In this document: piece by piece, positions 8,740 to 17,267 of the stretch
Layout: each line of letters opens with the position of its first letter
How positions within the stretch are numbered: the stretch's first letter is position 1
From: Escherichia marmotae
Lineage (GTDB): Bacteria; Pseudomonadota; Gammaproteobacteria; Enterobacterales; Enterobacteriaceae
NCBI RefSeq assembly: GCF_002900365.1
Contig: NZ_CP025979.1
Span: 434,001 to 498,000 of the forward strand
DNA length: 64,000 nt
Reading direction: 5' to 3'
Translations under genes and position numbers: made by a program
The notes under the pieces: model-generated
What the model saw: only the letters and a program-made list of their open reading frames with translations
Told to the model about the DNA's origin: nothing
The model's database searches: none

Positions 8740-9179
8740 TCTGGTTTCCTCATGGCGGCGCGCTGGGCAAACTCATCCATCTTTTTCTGATCGAGGCGGT
8801 TTTCTGCTAACAGTGCCGCCGTGGATTGCCGTTCCTGCAGTGTCTGCCAGGCCTGCAAACGTTGTTTCTTTTCCCGCCAGTTATTCAGGGCAACATCAAC
8901 TTTCTGTGTCCACTGTGTAAGTTGCTGGTGGTGCTGAGTAATGGCTTTTTCCAGCGTCTGGATAAATTGCTGATAGTTAATCCAGCGATTGCTGGTCATT
9001 CCTGCACTCATATCGCTATTCAGGTTGTTACGATATTCATTCTGATAATCGATCAGCATTTTGAGTTGCTCTTCTGCCTGCTGGCATCCGCGACGCATTT
9101 CACCCAACAGTCGTGCGGCGTTATCCACCTCTTTTTCTGCCAGATCTTTCAGGGTCGCCAGTGCGCCATGTTCTGCCAT
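8736..9179 (-). CDS. fliJ: Flagellar export chaperone/stalk FliJ
   Basis: A 147-residue, mostly helical, Gln-rich coiled-coil protein. FliJ is the central stalk of the FliI ATPase ring and contacts FlhA. It sits 18 bp downstream of fliI and overlaps fliK by 4 nt. Full length. Confidence 0.95.
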   Translation of the reverse strand: MAEHGALATLKDLAEKEVDNAARLLGEMRRGCQQAEEQLKMLIDYQNEYRNNLNSDMSAGMTSNRWINYQQFIQTLEKAITQHHQQLTQWTQKVDVALNNWREKKQRLQAWQTLQERQSTAALLAENRLDQKKMDEFAQRAAMRKPE

Positions 9180-9197
9180 CTGCTGTTATCTCCTGAG

Positions 9198-10571
9198 TTA
9201 TGACACCGTTGGGAAAATGTGCTCCAGCCCCTGGAGAGAGTCTTCCCAGTCCGCGCGTTCAAAAATGCCTTGTTGCAAATAGCCCTCAAGCTGCGGCCAT
9301 AAGGCGATGGCTTTATCGAGCATGGGATCGCTGCCTTTGGCATAAGCACCAACGCTGACCAGGTCGCGGTTGCGCTGAAAACTCGACAACAACTGTTTGA
9401 ATGTGCGCACCCGCGCGTAATGTTGCTCGCTGATCAGTGCTGTCATTGCACGGCTGATTGACGCTTCAATATCAATTGCCGGATAGTGTCCGGCTTCCGC
9501 CAGACGACGAGACAGTACGATGTGCCCGTCGAGGATCGCCCGCGCGGAGTCGGCAATCGGATCTTGCTGATCATCACCTTCGGTGAGCACGGTATAAAAA
9601 GCGGTAATCGAGCCGCCGCCGCTGATGCCGTTTCCGGCACGCTCGACCAACGCCGGTAGTTTGGCGAATACCGATGGAGGATAGCCTTTGGTGGCAGGCG
9701 GTTCGCCAATCGCCAGCGCAATTTCACGCTGAGCCATCGCGTAGCGGGTGAGGGAATCCATAATTAGCAACACATGCTGACCCCGATCGCGAAAATCTTC
9801 GGCAATGCGCGTGGCATAGGCGGCACCTTGCATTCGCAGGAGCGGAGAAACATCGGCTGGTGCGGCAATCACCACCGAGCGCGCACGCCCTTCAGCACCG
9901 AGGATATTCTCAATAAAATCTTTTACTTCGCGTCCACGTTCACCAATTAAACCAACGACAATCACATCTGCACGGGTGTAACGCGCCATCATCCCCAGCA
10001 ACACACTTTTGCCGACGCCGGAACCGGCAAACAGCCCCATACGCTGCCCGCGTCCGACGGTAAGCAGGGCATTGATTGGACGCACGCCCGTATCCAGCAC
10101 GTGCTCAATCGGCGTACGTTGCAATGGGTTAAACGGCGGGGTAATTAATGCACCGGTTTCAGTCGTATCGGGAGAGGGCTGGCCGTCGAGTGGTTTACCG
10201 CTACCGTCCAGAACGCGACCTAACAACGCCGGACCGAGCGGTAATTGCTTGCCGCTTTGCAATCCTTGTGGGGAGATGTTTTTGGCATAAACGCGTGCGC
10301 CAGGCAGTACGCCTTCCACTTCCTCCAGCGGCATTAAAAACAGCCGTTGACCGTTAAAGCCAACCACTTCGCTTTCCACTTCGTGAGTTTCAGCGCCGTT
10401 CTGGCGTTCAATCACACAGGTTGCGCCGAGCGGTAGTTGTAATCCGGTGGCTTCCAGCACCAGCCCGGTGGCGCGGGTTAATCGCCCGTAGCGGCGTACC
10501 GCAGGAAGTTGCGCAATTTTGGCTTCAAAGCTATCCAGCGAGGTTAACCAGCGTGTCAGGCGAGTGGTCAT
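9198..10571 (-). CDS. fliI: Flagellum-specific ATPase FliI
   Basis: A 457-residue F1-beta-like ATPase that energizes and unfolds export substrates. Walker A (AGSGVGKS) lies in the middle, with Walker B (VLLIMDSLTR) and the catalytic glutamate region (GLIGERGREV) also visible. ATG at 10571 overlaps the fliH stop and gives MTTRLTRWL, the usual N terminus. It is intact. Confidence 0.97.
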   Translation of the reverse strand: MTTRLTRWLTSLDSFEAKIAQLPAVRRYGRLTRATGLVLEATGLQLPLGATCVIERQNGAETHEVESEVVGFNGQRLFLMPLEEVEGVLPGARVYAKNISPQGLQSGKQLPLGPALLGRVLDGSGKPLDGQPSPDTTETGALITPPFNPLQRTPIEHVLDTGVRPINALLTVGRGQRMGLFAGSGVGKSVLLGMMARYTRADVIVVGLIGERGREVKDFIENILGAEGRARSVVIAAPADVSPLLRMQGAAYATRIAEDFRDRGQHVLLIMDSLTRYAMAQREIALAIGEPPATKGYPPSVFAKLPALVERAGNGISGGGSITAFYTVLTEGDDQQDPIADSARAILDGHIVLSRRLAEAGHYPAIDIEASISRAMTALISEQHYARVRTFKQLLSSFQRNRDLVSVGAYAKGSDPMLDKAIALWPQLEGYLQQGIFERADWEDSLQGLEHIFPTVS

Positions 10572-11257
10572 CACACCACTCCAGGTGCTGCCAGACGGCA
10601 GAGTTCTTGCCAACGGGTGGCGACACTGGCATCGAGATCGCCTTCATCGGCAGAGACTTTACAGCCGCCGGGATGCAGAGTTGGATCGCCGCGCAACCGC
10701 CAGCCGTGCAGGCTTAACGTTGCGCCAAGCATCTCATCGACGCGTTGCAGGTCATCCGGATGCACGCGTAACTGTGGTTTGCCGCTGAATAGCGGTTCCT
10801 GCTGTAGCAACTGCTGGATCTGTTTGATCAGTGCCGGGCTGTCCACCGTGGGCGTCTGACCGATCACCTGACGCGCCGCCTCCAGAGCCATTTGCATCAG
10901 CCGCGAAGCTATCACGCTATCCAGCGCGTCAAGGGTGGTCTGGAATTCGCTGACCAGTTGCTGCATCCGCGCATGAATCGGTGCTTGCTGAGATTTCGCC
11001 TGCACCAGTCCTTGTTCCAGCCCCTGTGCCAGACCCTCCTGATAGCCTTGTTCATGGCCTGTCTGGCGACCTTCGGCAATCCCCGCCTGATAACCTTGCT
11101 CGTGAGCCTGCATTTGCAGTTGTGCCAGTTGTTGTTCAAGGCTGGGTTCGATCTCTTCAGTGACGGTTTCTTCCGGCTCCATCAGCGGCACAAACTCTGC
11201 CTGTGGCGGCGCAAGATCGTCAGGCGTCCAGGTTTTCCACGGCAGGTTATCAGACAT
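10571..11257 (-). CDS. fliH: Flagellar export regulator FliH
   Basis: A 228-residue peripheral stator of the export ATPase that links FliI to FliN. It has an acidic N-terminal part, a Gly-rich repeat zone (EQGYQAGIAEGRQTGHEQGY) and a C-terminal FliI-binding domain. ATG at 11257 overlaps fliG by 8 nt; the longer frame upstream is not needed. Confidence 0.95.
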   Translation of the reverse strand: MSDNLPWKTWTPDDLAPPQAEFVPLMEPEETVTEEIEPSLEQQLAQLQMQAHEQGYQAGIAEGRQTGHEQGYQEGLAQGLEQGLVQAKSQQAPIHARMQQLVSEFQTTLDALDSVIASRLMQMALEAARQVIGQTPTVDSPALIKQIQQLLQQEPLFSGKPQLRVHPDDLQRVDEMLGATLSLHGWRLRGDPTLHPGGCKVSADEGDLDASVATRWQELCRLAAPGVV

Positions 11258-12245
11258 AGGTGTCCTCGCCGCTGCCAATCACCATTTCGCCGGTTTCGGC
11301 AAGGCGGCGCACAATCAGCAGAATCGCTTTCTGCTCGTTCTCCACCTGCGACAAACGTACCGGACCTCGGTTGGCGAGGTCGTCGCGCAGGATATCGGCG
11401 GCGCGTTGCGACATATTGCGCAGGAACTTCTCGCGCAGTGGCTGTTCGGCACCTTTCAGGGCGATCAGCAGCGATTCGGAATCCACTTCCTGCAACAGAC
11501 GCTGGATACTGCGATCGTCGACATCCACCAGATTTTCGAACAGGAACATTTCGTCGATGATTTTCTGCGCCAGCTCACCGTCAAATTCACGCACGGCGGT
11601 AATAACCGCCTCTTCCTGCTGGGTTTTCATCAGGTTGATAATTTCGGCTGCTGTTCTCACGCCGCCCATTTTGCTGCGTTTGAGATTCTGACCGTCGAGC
11701 AGACCATTCAGCACTTCGGTCAGTTCCGCCAGCGCGGCAGGCTGTACACCGCCAAAGGTGGCGATACGCAGCATCACGTCGTGACGCAGACGTTCATCGA
11801 ACAACGCCAGAATATCGGCGGCCTGGGCGCGCTTCAGATGTACCAGAATGGTGGCGATAATCTGTGGATGTTCATCGCGAATAAGATCGGCGGCACTCTG
11901 CGGCTCCATGAAGTTGAGCGTTTCTATGCCGCTGGCGGTGTCGCGGGTTTCGAGAATATCTTCCAGCAGGCTGGCGGCACGCTCTTCGCCCAGCGCTTTC
12001 ACCAGCACCGAACGCAGATAATCGTTGGCGTTAATATTCAGGGCGGCGAACTGTTCAGCTTCTTGTTCAAACTCCGCCAGCACTTCAGTTAACTGTTTAT
12101 TGGAGATCTGCGTGACATTTGCCATCGCTGCGCTCAGGGTTTGCACTTCGCGCTGGGAGAGGTGCTTGAACACTTCAGCCGCCCGATCTTCGCCAATGGT
12201 CATTAGCAAGATGACGCTTTTATCGGTGCCTGTCAGGTTACTCAT
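11250..12245 (-). CDS. fliG: Flagellar motor switch protein FliG
   Basis: A 331-residue C-ring protein whose N-terminal domain binds FliF, whose middle domain binds FliM, and whose C-terminal domain holds the charged torque helix (DDRSIQRLLQEVD) facing MotA. The EHPQ motif of the middle domain is present. ATG at 12245 gives MSNLTGTDKS. Intact and tightly coupled with fliF and fliH. Confidence 0.97.
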   Translation of the reverse strand: MSNLTGTDKSVILLMTIGEDRAAEVFKHLSQREVQTLSAAMANVTQISNKQLTEVLAEFEQEAEQFAALNINANDYLRSVLVKALGEERAASLLEDILETRDTASGIETLNFMEPQSAADLIRDEHPQIIATILVHLKRAQAADILALFDERLRHDVMLRIATFGGVQPAALAELTEVLNGLLDGQNLKRSKMGGVRTAAEIINLMKTQQEEAVITAVREFDGELAQKIIDEMFLFENLVDVDDRSIQRLLQEVDSESLLIALKGAEQPLREKFLRNMSQRAADILRDDLANRGPVRLSQVENEQKAILLIVRRLAETGEMVIGSGEDTYV

Positions 12246-13896
12246 CATCGTTATTTATCCACTGGCGAATGACCAGCGCTACTACGCGCGGATCGTTATC
12301 AGACATGTCACGGATACGCTGGCTCATTACTTCCGCTCCCAGACGTTGGTTAGCACGGCGTTGCTGCAATTGTTCGTCTTTGCTGAGGCGTACTTCCACC
12401 GCATCTTCCACTTCCTGGCGAGCCTGTGGCTGCTGTTGTACGGCGCTCGCCGCCTCGGTGCGGCGTGTTAACTGCGGGCGTACCGCTTTACGCCACAACA
12501 GCCACGCCACCAGTAGCACCAGCAACCAGCGTCCGGCAGCCAGCAGTTGATCGATAAACACTTGTTGTTGCCAGAACGGCAGTTCTCCACCGCTTTCGTC
12601 ACCGCTGTTGAAGTGGGAGTTGACGACATTGAGTGAATCGCCGCGCTTTTCAGAAAAGCCCATCGCCTCGCGGGTCAGATCTTCAATTTGCTTCATCTGT
12701 TCGGCGCTCAGTGGCAGCGGTTTACCATCCGGCAGCGTTTTGTAATTCACCACGACGGTGACCGACAAACGTTGCACGTCGCCTACGTTCATTTTGGTAT
12801 GACGAATAGTGCGATCGACTTCGTAGTTGCTGGTTTCATTACGCTGGGTGCTGCGCGGGCCGCTATTACTGGTGGTGCTTGTTTGTTGCTGACGGTTGTT
12901 TTGATTTGCCGGAGGTGTACTGATTGGCGCGTTATTGGCAGGCGCAGGCTGATTCGATAATGCGCCAGGCACGCCGCCAGGGTAACCGGAACCGCTTTGT
13001 TCGCTCTCATTCAGTTGACGGGAACGGAGCGCTGCCTGTGACGCATTGCCATTAGGGCGATACTGTTCTTCGGTTTGCTCTTTACTGGCGAAATCCAGTT
13101 GTGCCGTCACCTGAGCGTGAATATTGCCGTTGCCGACAACTGGTGACAGGATCGCTTCAATACGCCGCTGAATGCGACCTTCGACATCACTGGCATATTT
13201 TAACTGGACGTCATTAAGATCGCGCCCGCTGGTGCTGGACTGGGTTAACAGATGCCCACCCTGATCTACCAGCGTGACGTTACCCGGTGGCAATCCGGCT
13301 ACCGCACTGGAAACCAGATGCACAATGGCACTGATTTGCCCTTCATCCAGCGCGCGACCAGGTAAAAGATTTACCGTCACTGATGCCGAAGGGGATTTTT
13401 GTTCACGGACAAATAAAGACGGTTTCGGCATCGCCAGATGCACGCGCGCTCCTTTTACCGGGCCGATAGTTTCGATGGTACGGGAAAGTTCACCTTCCAG
13501 CGCTCGCTGATAATTCACCTGTTCGCTGAACTGGCTGATACCAAACTTTTCCTGATCGAGCAGTTCAAAACCGACCGCGCCGCCTTTAGGCAAGCCTTGC
13601 TGTGCCAGACGCAGACGTAGCTCGTGAACTTTATCTGCCGGAACTTCAATCGCGCCGCTGGCTTCGCTGAAGCGGTAAGGAATATTCATTTGTGTCAGTT
13701 GGCTGACGATCGCACCGCCATCCTGATCGGAAAGATTGCTGAATAACGTGCGGTAATCAGGGGCTTTTGCCCACAGAATTAACGCGACCATCACTGCAAC
13801 CGCCGCGGAGGCAGCAACAACCAAAGGTATTTTCGGATTTGCGCGCAGGCGATTAAGCCACTCAAGAGATTTTGTCTGGGCTGCAGTCGCATTCAT
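12238..13896 (-). CDS. fliF: Flagellar MS-ring protein FliF
   Basis: A 552-residue MS-ring protein with two membrane segments (about residues 25-45 and 445-470) flanking a large periplasmic part with ring-building motifs, plus a C-terminal tail that binds FliG. ATG at 13896 gives MNATAAQTKS; an upstream ATG in frame would add 19 residues and is rejected. It is the first gene of the fliFGHIJK operon. An IS4 begins 100 bp upstream, so expression may be disturbed although the coding sequence is intact. Confidence 0.96.
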   Translation of the reverse strand: MNATAAQTKSLEWLNRLRANPKIPLVVAASAAVAVMVALILWAKAPDYRTLFSNLSDQDGGAIVSQLTQMNIPYRFSEASGAIEVPADKVHELRLRLAQQGLPKGGAVGFELLDQEKFGISQFSEQVNYQRALEGELSRTIETIGPVKGARVHLAMPKPSLFVREQKSPSASVTVNLLPGRALDEGQISAIVHLVSSAVAGLPPGNVTLVDQGGHLLTQSSTSGRDLNDVQLKYASDVEGRIQRRIEAILSPVVGNGNIHAQVTAQLDFASKEQTEEQYRPNGNASQAALRSRQLNESEQSGSGYPGGVPGALSNQPAPANNAPISTPPANQNNRQQQTSTTSNSGPRSTQRNETSNYEVDRTIRHTKMNVGDVQRLSVTVVVNYKTLPDGKPLPLSAEQMKQIEDLTREAMGFSEKRGDSLNVVNSHFNSGDESGGELPFWQQQVFIDQLLAAGRWLLVLLVAWLLWRKAVRPQLTRRTEAASAVQQQPQARQEVEDAVEVRLSKDEQLQQRRANQRLGAEVMSQRIRDMSDNDPRVVALVIRQWINNDDE

Positions 13897-13984
13897 CGCG
13901 CACCTCGTGGCAGATGATAGACAGCGGTATTGGCAAAGTGGAACAAGACGCACTCCCGGGTCAGCAAACTCGAAAAATTAACGG

Positions 13985-13996
13985 CCTCATTATTTG
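13985..13996. repeat. IS4 target-site duplication, left copy
   Basis: CCTCATTATTTG, identical to the copy at 15423-15434 on the other side of the element. Twelve bases fits the 11-13 bp duplications made by IS4. Confidence 0.95.
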
Positions 13997-15422
13997 TAAT
14001 GCCAGTCAGTTAAGCAACTGACTGGCTCTTTTTCGGGGCTGTGGGGTATTTCCAGGGCCTCTCCTTTACCACTCTCGGGAAGGCCCTTTCCCTTCTTGTC
14101 GGTAATTTCACAAGTTGTCCCATACTTGCAAGATCGCGCATCAGCTCCGGTATACGTCCCGGTGAAGCGCCCTGCAATGTCATCAGCATTCTCATCACCA
14201 TTCCGCATGATTCTGAGAAACTCAGTTGATTCGGCCAGTAACCTTTCAGATGTTCTGCCATTTTAATCATCTGATATCTCACCAGATTATAAGCCAGTAA
14301 GACACCCCACAGCTCTTGCTCCACAAGCTCCGGCTTTTTACTTCTCAGCGTCAGCCTGCTCAGTTGCATCGTCTGTTTTATCTCCCTGTATCCCAGTTCG
14401 ATTTCCCAGCGATGACTGTACAGATCCGCCATTTCTCCTCCGGGGAAGCGCATGGCGTCCGTCATCGACGTCAGCAGATGGCAGACTTTTCCTTTGCGCG
14501 TCACGGTCAGCAGGCGGGCTGTCACCTCATTTCCCAGTCCCGGCCACTTTTTTCGTGCCTGCGGGCTGGTTTTCAGCTTCACCAGATGATCGCCTTTACC
14601 CAGTTTTCTGATCTCTTCATATTGCGCTCCCTTTCTGAGAGGGATCATCCAGTGGCGGTGTTCTCCCGCCTGGCTCCAGGCATTTAACAGTCCCAGTGAG
14701 TAATAACCTTTATCCATTAACGTCAGGGTGTTATCGCCGGTTTGTTCTATAAGTTGCTCAGCAAGCTCATTTTCGCTGTTCTTCATCGTGCCGAAGGCTG
14801 CAGCCGTCAGCAGATGGCTGGTCAGTTCCATCTGGCAGACCATTTTGACCTGCGGGTAGAGCGCCGGGTTCCCGGCATGTGTCTGGCGGGGGAAGGCTGC
14901 ATCGTTCTCTGGTGTATCCGGTGTGCGCCAGAACACACCATCGATGGCCAGCAGGGTCAGGCCGCACCAGTGCGGATGCGGCGTGGTGTTATGCCAGAGC
15001 TGCGCTGTTTTCGTGAACACGCGGCGGACAGCCTCACTTCCCAGGCGCTGGCGGGCCTGAATAACGGCACTGGGGGCAACGAAGGGGCGATTGCCCGGTA
15101 GCATGATGTCCAGGCGATTCACAATCTGGTGAAGAGGTTCTTTACGCTCAAGCGCCATGCCAACAATACACCAGACCATCATTTCGAGGGGAAGACGGCG
15201 CTTGCGTAGCGTTACAGTACCTGATTCGGCAAGGCAACGAGAGATGAGTTCGGGGTCGAGGTAATCCCCCAGAGAAGTCAGTGGGTTACGCAGAGAATCG
15301 TAACGGGATACCAGATCAAGGGCCTGTCCAATGTGCATAAAAAAATCCGGAAACGAGTGAGCGTTTCCGGATTCTTACACAACCACTGGATCGGTCAACT
15401 GATCCTTAACTGATCGGCATTA
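13997..15422 (-). mobile_element. IS4: IS4, complete (1426 bp)
   Basis: The element is exactly 1426 bp, the known IS4 length. Its 18-bp ends, TAATGCCAGTCAGTTAAG at the left and (as reverse complement) TAATGCCGATCAGTTAAG at the right, differ at two positions. It encodes one intact transposase on the minus strand and is flanked by a perfect 12-bp direct repeat. It sits in the divergent regulatory region between fliF (minus) and fliE (plus). The intact ends and identical duplication suggest a fairly recent insertion. Confidence 0.98.
14010..15338 (-). CDS. insG: IS4 transposase InsG
   Basis: A 442-residue DDE transposase of the IS4 family, full length. The first catalytic Asp lies in LLAIDGVFW, the second in TLMDKGYY, and the family Y-R-E-K signature (Y-x2-R-x3-E-x6-K) is readable in YSHRWEIELGYREIK. 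A basic C-terminal tail follows. The coding region fills the element almost from end to end. No frameshift is seen, so it should be active. Confidence 0.97.
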   Translation of the reverse strand: MHIGQALDLVSRYDSLRNPLTSLGDYLDPELISRCLAESGTVTLRKRRLPLEMMVWCIVGMALERKEPLHQIVNRLDIMLPGNRPFVAPSAVIQARQRLGSEAVRRVFTKTAQLWHNTTPHPHWCGLTLLAIDGVFWRTPDTPENDAAFPRQTHAGNPALYPQVKMVCQMELTSHLLTAAAFGTMKNSENELAEQLIEQTGDNTLTLMDKGYYSLGLLNAWSQAGEHRHWMIPLRKGAQYEEIRKLGKGDHLVKLKTSPQARKKWPGLGNEVTARLLTVTRKGKVCHLLTSMTDAMRFPGGEMADLYSHRWEIELGYREIKQTMQLSRLTLRSKKPELVEQELWGVLLAYNLVRYQMIKMAEHLKGYWPNQLSFSESCGMVMRMLMTLQGASPGRIPELMRDLASMGQLVKLPTRRERAFPRVVKERPWKYPTAPKKSQSVA

Positions 15423-15434
15423 CCTCATTATTTG
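15423..15434. repeat. IS4 target-site duplication, right copy
   Basis: CCTCATTATTTG, an exact copy of 13985-13996. Rejoining the two flanks here reconstructs the pre-insertion fliE/fliF intergenic sequence. Confidence 0.95.
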
Positions 15435-15548
15435 TGGTTTTATTTTTTTCTATGCGCCAATTAACCCGTTTTTTTGTCTCTATTTAGCGCCTTTATCTTA
15501 TTGACTTACTGGTAGGCTCTGCTACCAAGAATTGTCCGGGAGATGAAT
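15435..15548 (+). promoter_or_regulatory. fliE promoter side of the interrupted fliE/fliF region
   Basis: 114 bp between IS4 and fliE. It is AT-rich and should contain the FlhDC-dependent class 2 fliE promoter. Together with 13897-13984 it formed one divergent regulatory region before the IS4 entered. I could not place FlhDC boxes with confidence. Confidence 0.5.
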
Positions 15549-15863
15549 ATGTCAGCGATACAGGGGATTGAAGGGGTTATCAGCCAGTTACAGGCCACGG
15601 CGATGAGTGCGCGTGCGCAGGGGACTCTGCCGCAACCGACCATCAGTTTTGCCGGACAGCTTCATGCTGCGCTCGATCGCATTAGCGATACGCAAACCAC
15701 CGCCCGCACACAGGCAGAAAAACTTACCCTCGGTGAACCCGGCGTAGCGCTAAACGATGTGATGACCGAGATGCAAAAAGCGTCGGTTTCGATGCAAATG
15801 GGGATTCAGGTGCGTAATAAGCTGGTGGCGGCGTATCAGGAAGTGATGTCCATGCAGGTGTAG
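15549..15863 (+). CDS. fliE: Flagellar hook-basal body adaptor FliE
   Basis: A 104-residue rod protein that links the MS ring to the proximal rod and is one of the first exported substrates. The conserved C-terminal helix (…VSMQMGIQVRNKLVAAYQEVMSMQV end region) is present. The second ATG (15549) gives the usual MSAIQGIEG start; a first ATG at 15543 adds two residues. It is a single-gene operon divergent from fliF. Intact. Confidence 0.95.
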   Translation: MSAIQGIEGVISQLQATAMSARAQGTLPQPTISFAGQLHAALDRISDTQTTARTQAEKLTLGEPGVALNDVMTEMQKASVSMQMGIQVRNKLVAAYQEVMSMQV

Positions 15864-16267
15864 GTTTTGTAACTTGTTGACTATGAGAGTGAAAAGAAGC
15901 GCGGCTGTCGGATTGGAGCCGCGGGACAAGGTCCAAAATTATCTAAGAGTTGTTGAATTTCCCAGCTTCTGTTGAAGCATATGCATCTTACTAATAACTA
16001 AAAAAGGTTTAAACTAAAAAATTAACCGTATTTTCAGGTAAGTCTTACCGACATATCCTCACCGCATTCAGACGGTTAAAGAAGCCGTATTTAGCGCGTA
16101 AACAGGGCGCGGGGGTGTCCCTTATGCCAGCAGATTCAATCGGGTGGGAAGACTCCGGGTCATATTTCATGTGGCAGGAACAGCGTCATAGACAGCCTCT
16201 GTCTGTTACTGACAGTTATCCTCAGGTACAGGAAAGCAATGACGGGGATAGCCCCGTCAATTTCTGT
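15864..16267. other. Accessory spacer between fliE and the pliG-like gene
   Basis: About 400 bp that matches no core gene I recognise. An imperfect hairpin with CGCGGCT / AGCCGCG arms (about 15900-15924) follows fliE and may end its transcript. A GACGGGG-ATAG-CCCCGTC hairpin (16240-16257) lies just past the stop of the minus-strand pliG-like gene. A 73-codon frame from ATG 16124 (MPADSIGWEDSGSYF) runs to 16345 over the 3' end of that gene; its ribosome site is weak and I do not call it a gene. Confidence 0.6.
16240..16257 (-). terminator. Probable terminator of the pliG-like gene
   Basis: Perfect 7-bp stem GACGGGG / CCCCGTC with an ATAG loop, extended by flanking A/T pairs, about 10 bp past the stop codon. 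The following U-tract is weak. Confidence 0.6.
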
Positions 16268-16669
16268 TTACTCAATCTGTATGTTGACGCTGTATTTTTT
16301 TACTTTGTTTTTACGAGCGTCATTACGGGTTTGAAGCACTCTTAGCTCATATTTACCGGAAGCGGGAAGGATGTACTGACCATTGTCATCAAGCTCGGGA
16401 GAATATCTGGAGAGATCAACAGAGTCGCTAATTCCTGGCCCAAAGAGGACAATATCAGCACCCTCATTGGAGATACTGATATGCACCTTCTGGCCTTTTT
16501 TGGCATAGAAGTTATATGTGTCGTAATCGTACCCCTTTATCTCTCCTGAGTACTGGGCGCTACTATGCCCCTTTCTGAACTCAACATTAATGTCCTTGCC
16601 AGCGGCAGAGGCCGTTGAGGTTAGCAGTGCAAAAAGAAAAATGGCTTTACCTATACCATTGATTTTCAT
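16268..16669 (-). CDS. PliG-type g-type lysozyme inhibitor (YcgK-like)
   Basis: A 133-residue secreted protein. It has a signal peptide (MKINGIGKAIFLFALLTSTASA, cleavage near residue 22) and a mature region closely matching E. coli PliG (YcgK), with EFRKGHSSAQYSGEIKGYD and KYELRVLQTRNDARKN. PliG is a periplasmic inhibitor of goose-type lysozymes. The K-12 gene lies elsewhere, so this is probably a second copy. A perfect Zur-box palindrome sits 35 bp upstream. The neighbours are a DUF1398 gene and zinT, in a segment absent from the usual K-12 order. Family identity is strong; zinc regulation is inferred. Confidence 0.88.
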   Translation of the reverse strand: MKINGIGKAIFLFALLTSTASAAGKDINVEFRKGHSSAQYSGEIKGYDYDTYNFYAKKGQKVHISISNEGADIVLFGPGISDSVDLSRYSPELDDNGQYILPASGKYELRVLQTRNDARKNKVKKYSVNIQIE

Positions 16670-16703
16670 GTGTGTTCTCCTCAGTCAGGGTAAAACTGTT
16701 CGC

Positions 16704-16718
16704 TGTTATAATATAACA
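16704..16718 (-). promoter_or_regulatory. Zur box upstream of the pliG-like gene
   Basis: TGTTATAATATAACA, a perfect palindrome equal to the core of the E. coli Zur consensus (TGTTATA-A/T-TATAACA). It lies 35 bp upstream of the start codon, where bound Zur would block transcription. The site also contains TATAAT, so it may overlap the -10 element. Confidence 0.82.
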
Positions 16719-16862
16719 ATTTTTGGCAGGCATTTTCCATGAACTTCCCGTCTGGGAGCTGCTATGGAGCGTGAGTGGTGTCAGAGAAGAGAAAATCAAG
16801 CCAGAGATAATCTGACAGATACCTGTACGGATAACTGTCAGATCTGAAATGAGCTAATACAT

Positions 16863-17267
16863 CTAAATTAAGGGTTTATTGTTCTCAACATCTTCAATAT
16901 ATAAGAGTGTATTATCGATAGAATAGTAACGACGTTTATTATCGTTAACGTCAGTAACCCACCGGAAGACACCCGCATTCGCGAGCGTTATACAATATTC
17001 CCGAAAAGTAGATCTTCTGGCAATGTGAGTCCGGGCTGCTTTTATTACTTGCTCAGGGTTTTTAGTGGCACTGACTTTTAATAGATTTCTGCTTCCTCTT
17101 ATTAACAATACCTTGTCATCGTGTGTAACGATCCTAATGTTATCTGTAGCAAGATAGTAAATGTAATGCGCAATATGATGACGTTTTAACTCTGTGTAAA
17201 ACCAGGAAAAGTTTAGCTCCGTTCTCACTTGCTCAAACATCTTTTGGAAAATAGCAACCTGATCCAT
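16863..17267 (-). CDS. DUF1398 family protein (YbcV-like)
   Basis: A 134-residue soluble protein closely resembling YbcV of the K-12 DLP12 prophage, with the same ends (MDQVAIFQKMFEQV… and …LYIEDVENNKPLI). The family has no established function. No signal peptide or membrane segment is seen. The ribosome site is poor (no clear AGGAG before the ATG at 17267). It lies between the two Zur-box genes but has no Zur box of its own that I can see. Related genes are carried by prophages, so transfer is likely. Confidence 0.75.
   Translation of the reverse strand: MDQVAIFQKMFEQVRTELNFSWFYTELKRHHIAHYIYYLATDNIRIVTHDDKVLLIRGSRNLLKVSATKNPEQVIKAARTHIARRSTFREYCITLANAGVFRWVTDVNDNKRRYYSIDNTLLYIEDVENNKPLI

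Noticed and set aside
11160..12092. Long 310-residue plus-strand frame
   Set aside because: It is antisense to fliG/fliH, whose coding sequences are complete and conserved; a composition-driven shadow.
14041..15101. Plus-strand frames within IS4
   Set aside because: All are antisense to the intact transposase and have no independent support.
16124..16345. Small gene MPADSIGWEDSG… after fliE
   Set aside because: Weak ribosome site, overlap with the 3' end of the pliG-like gene and no recognised family. Left as an open question.
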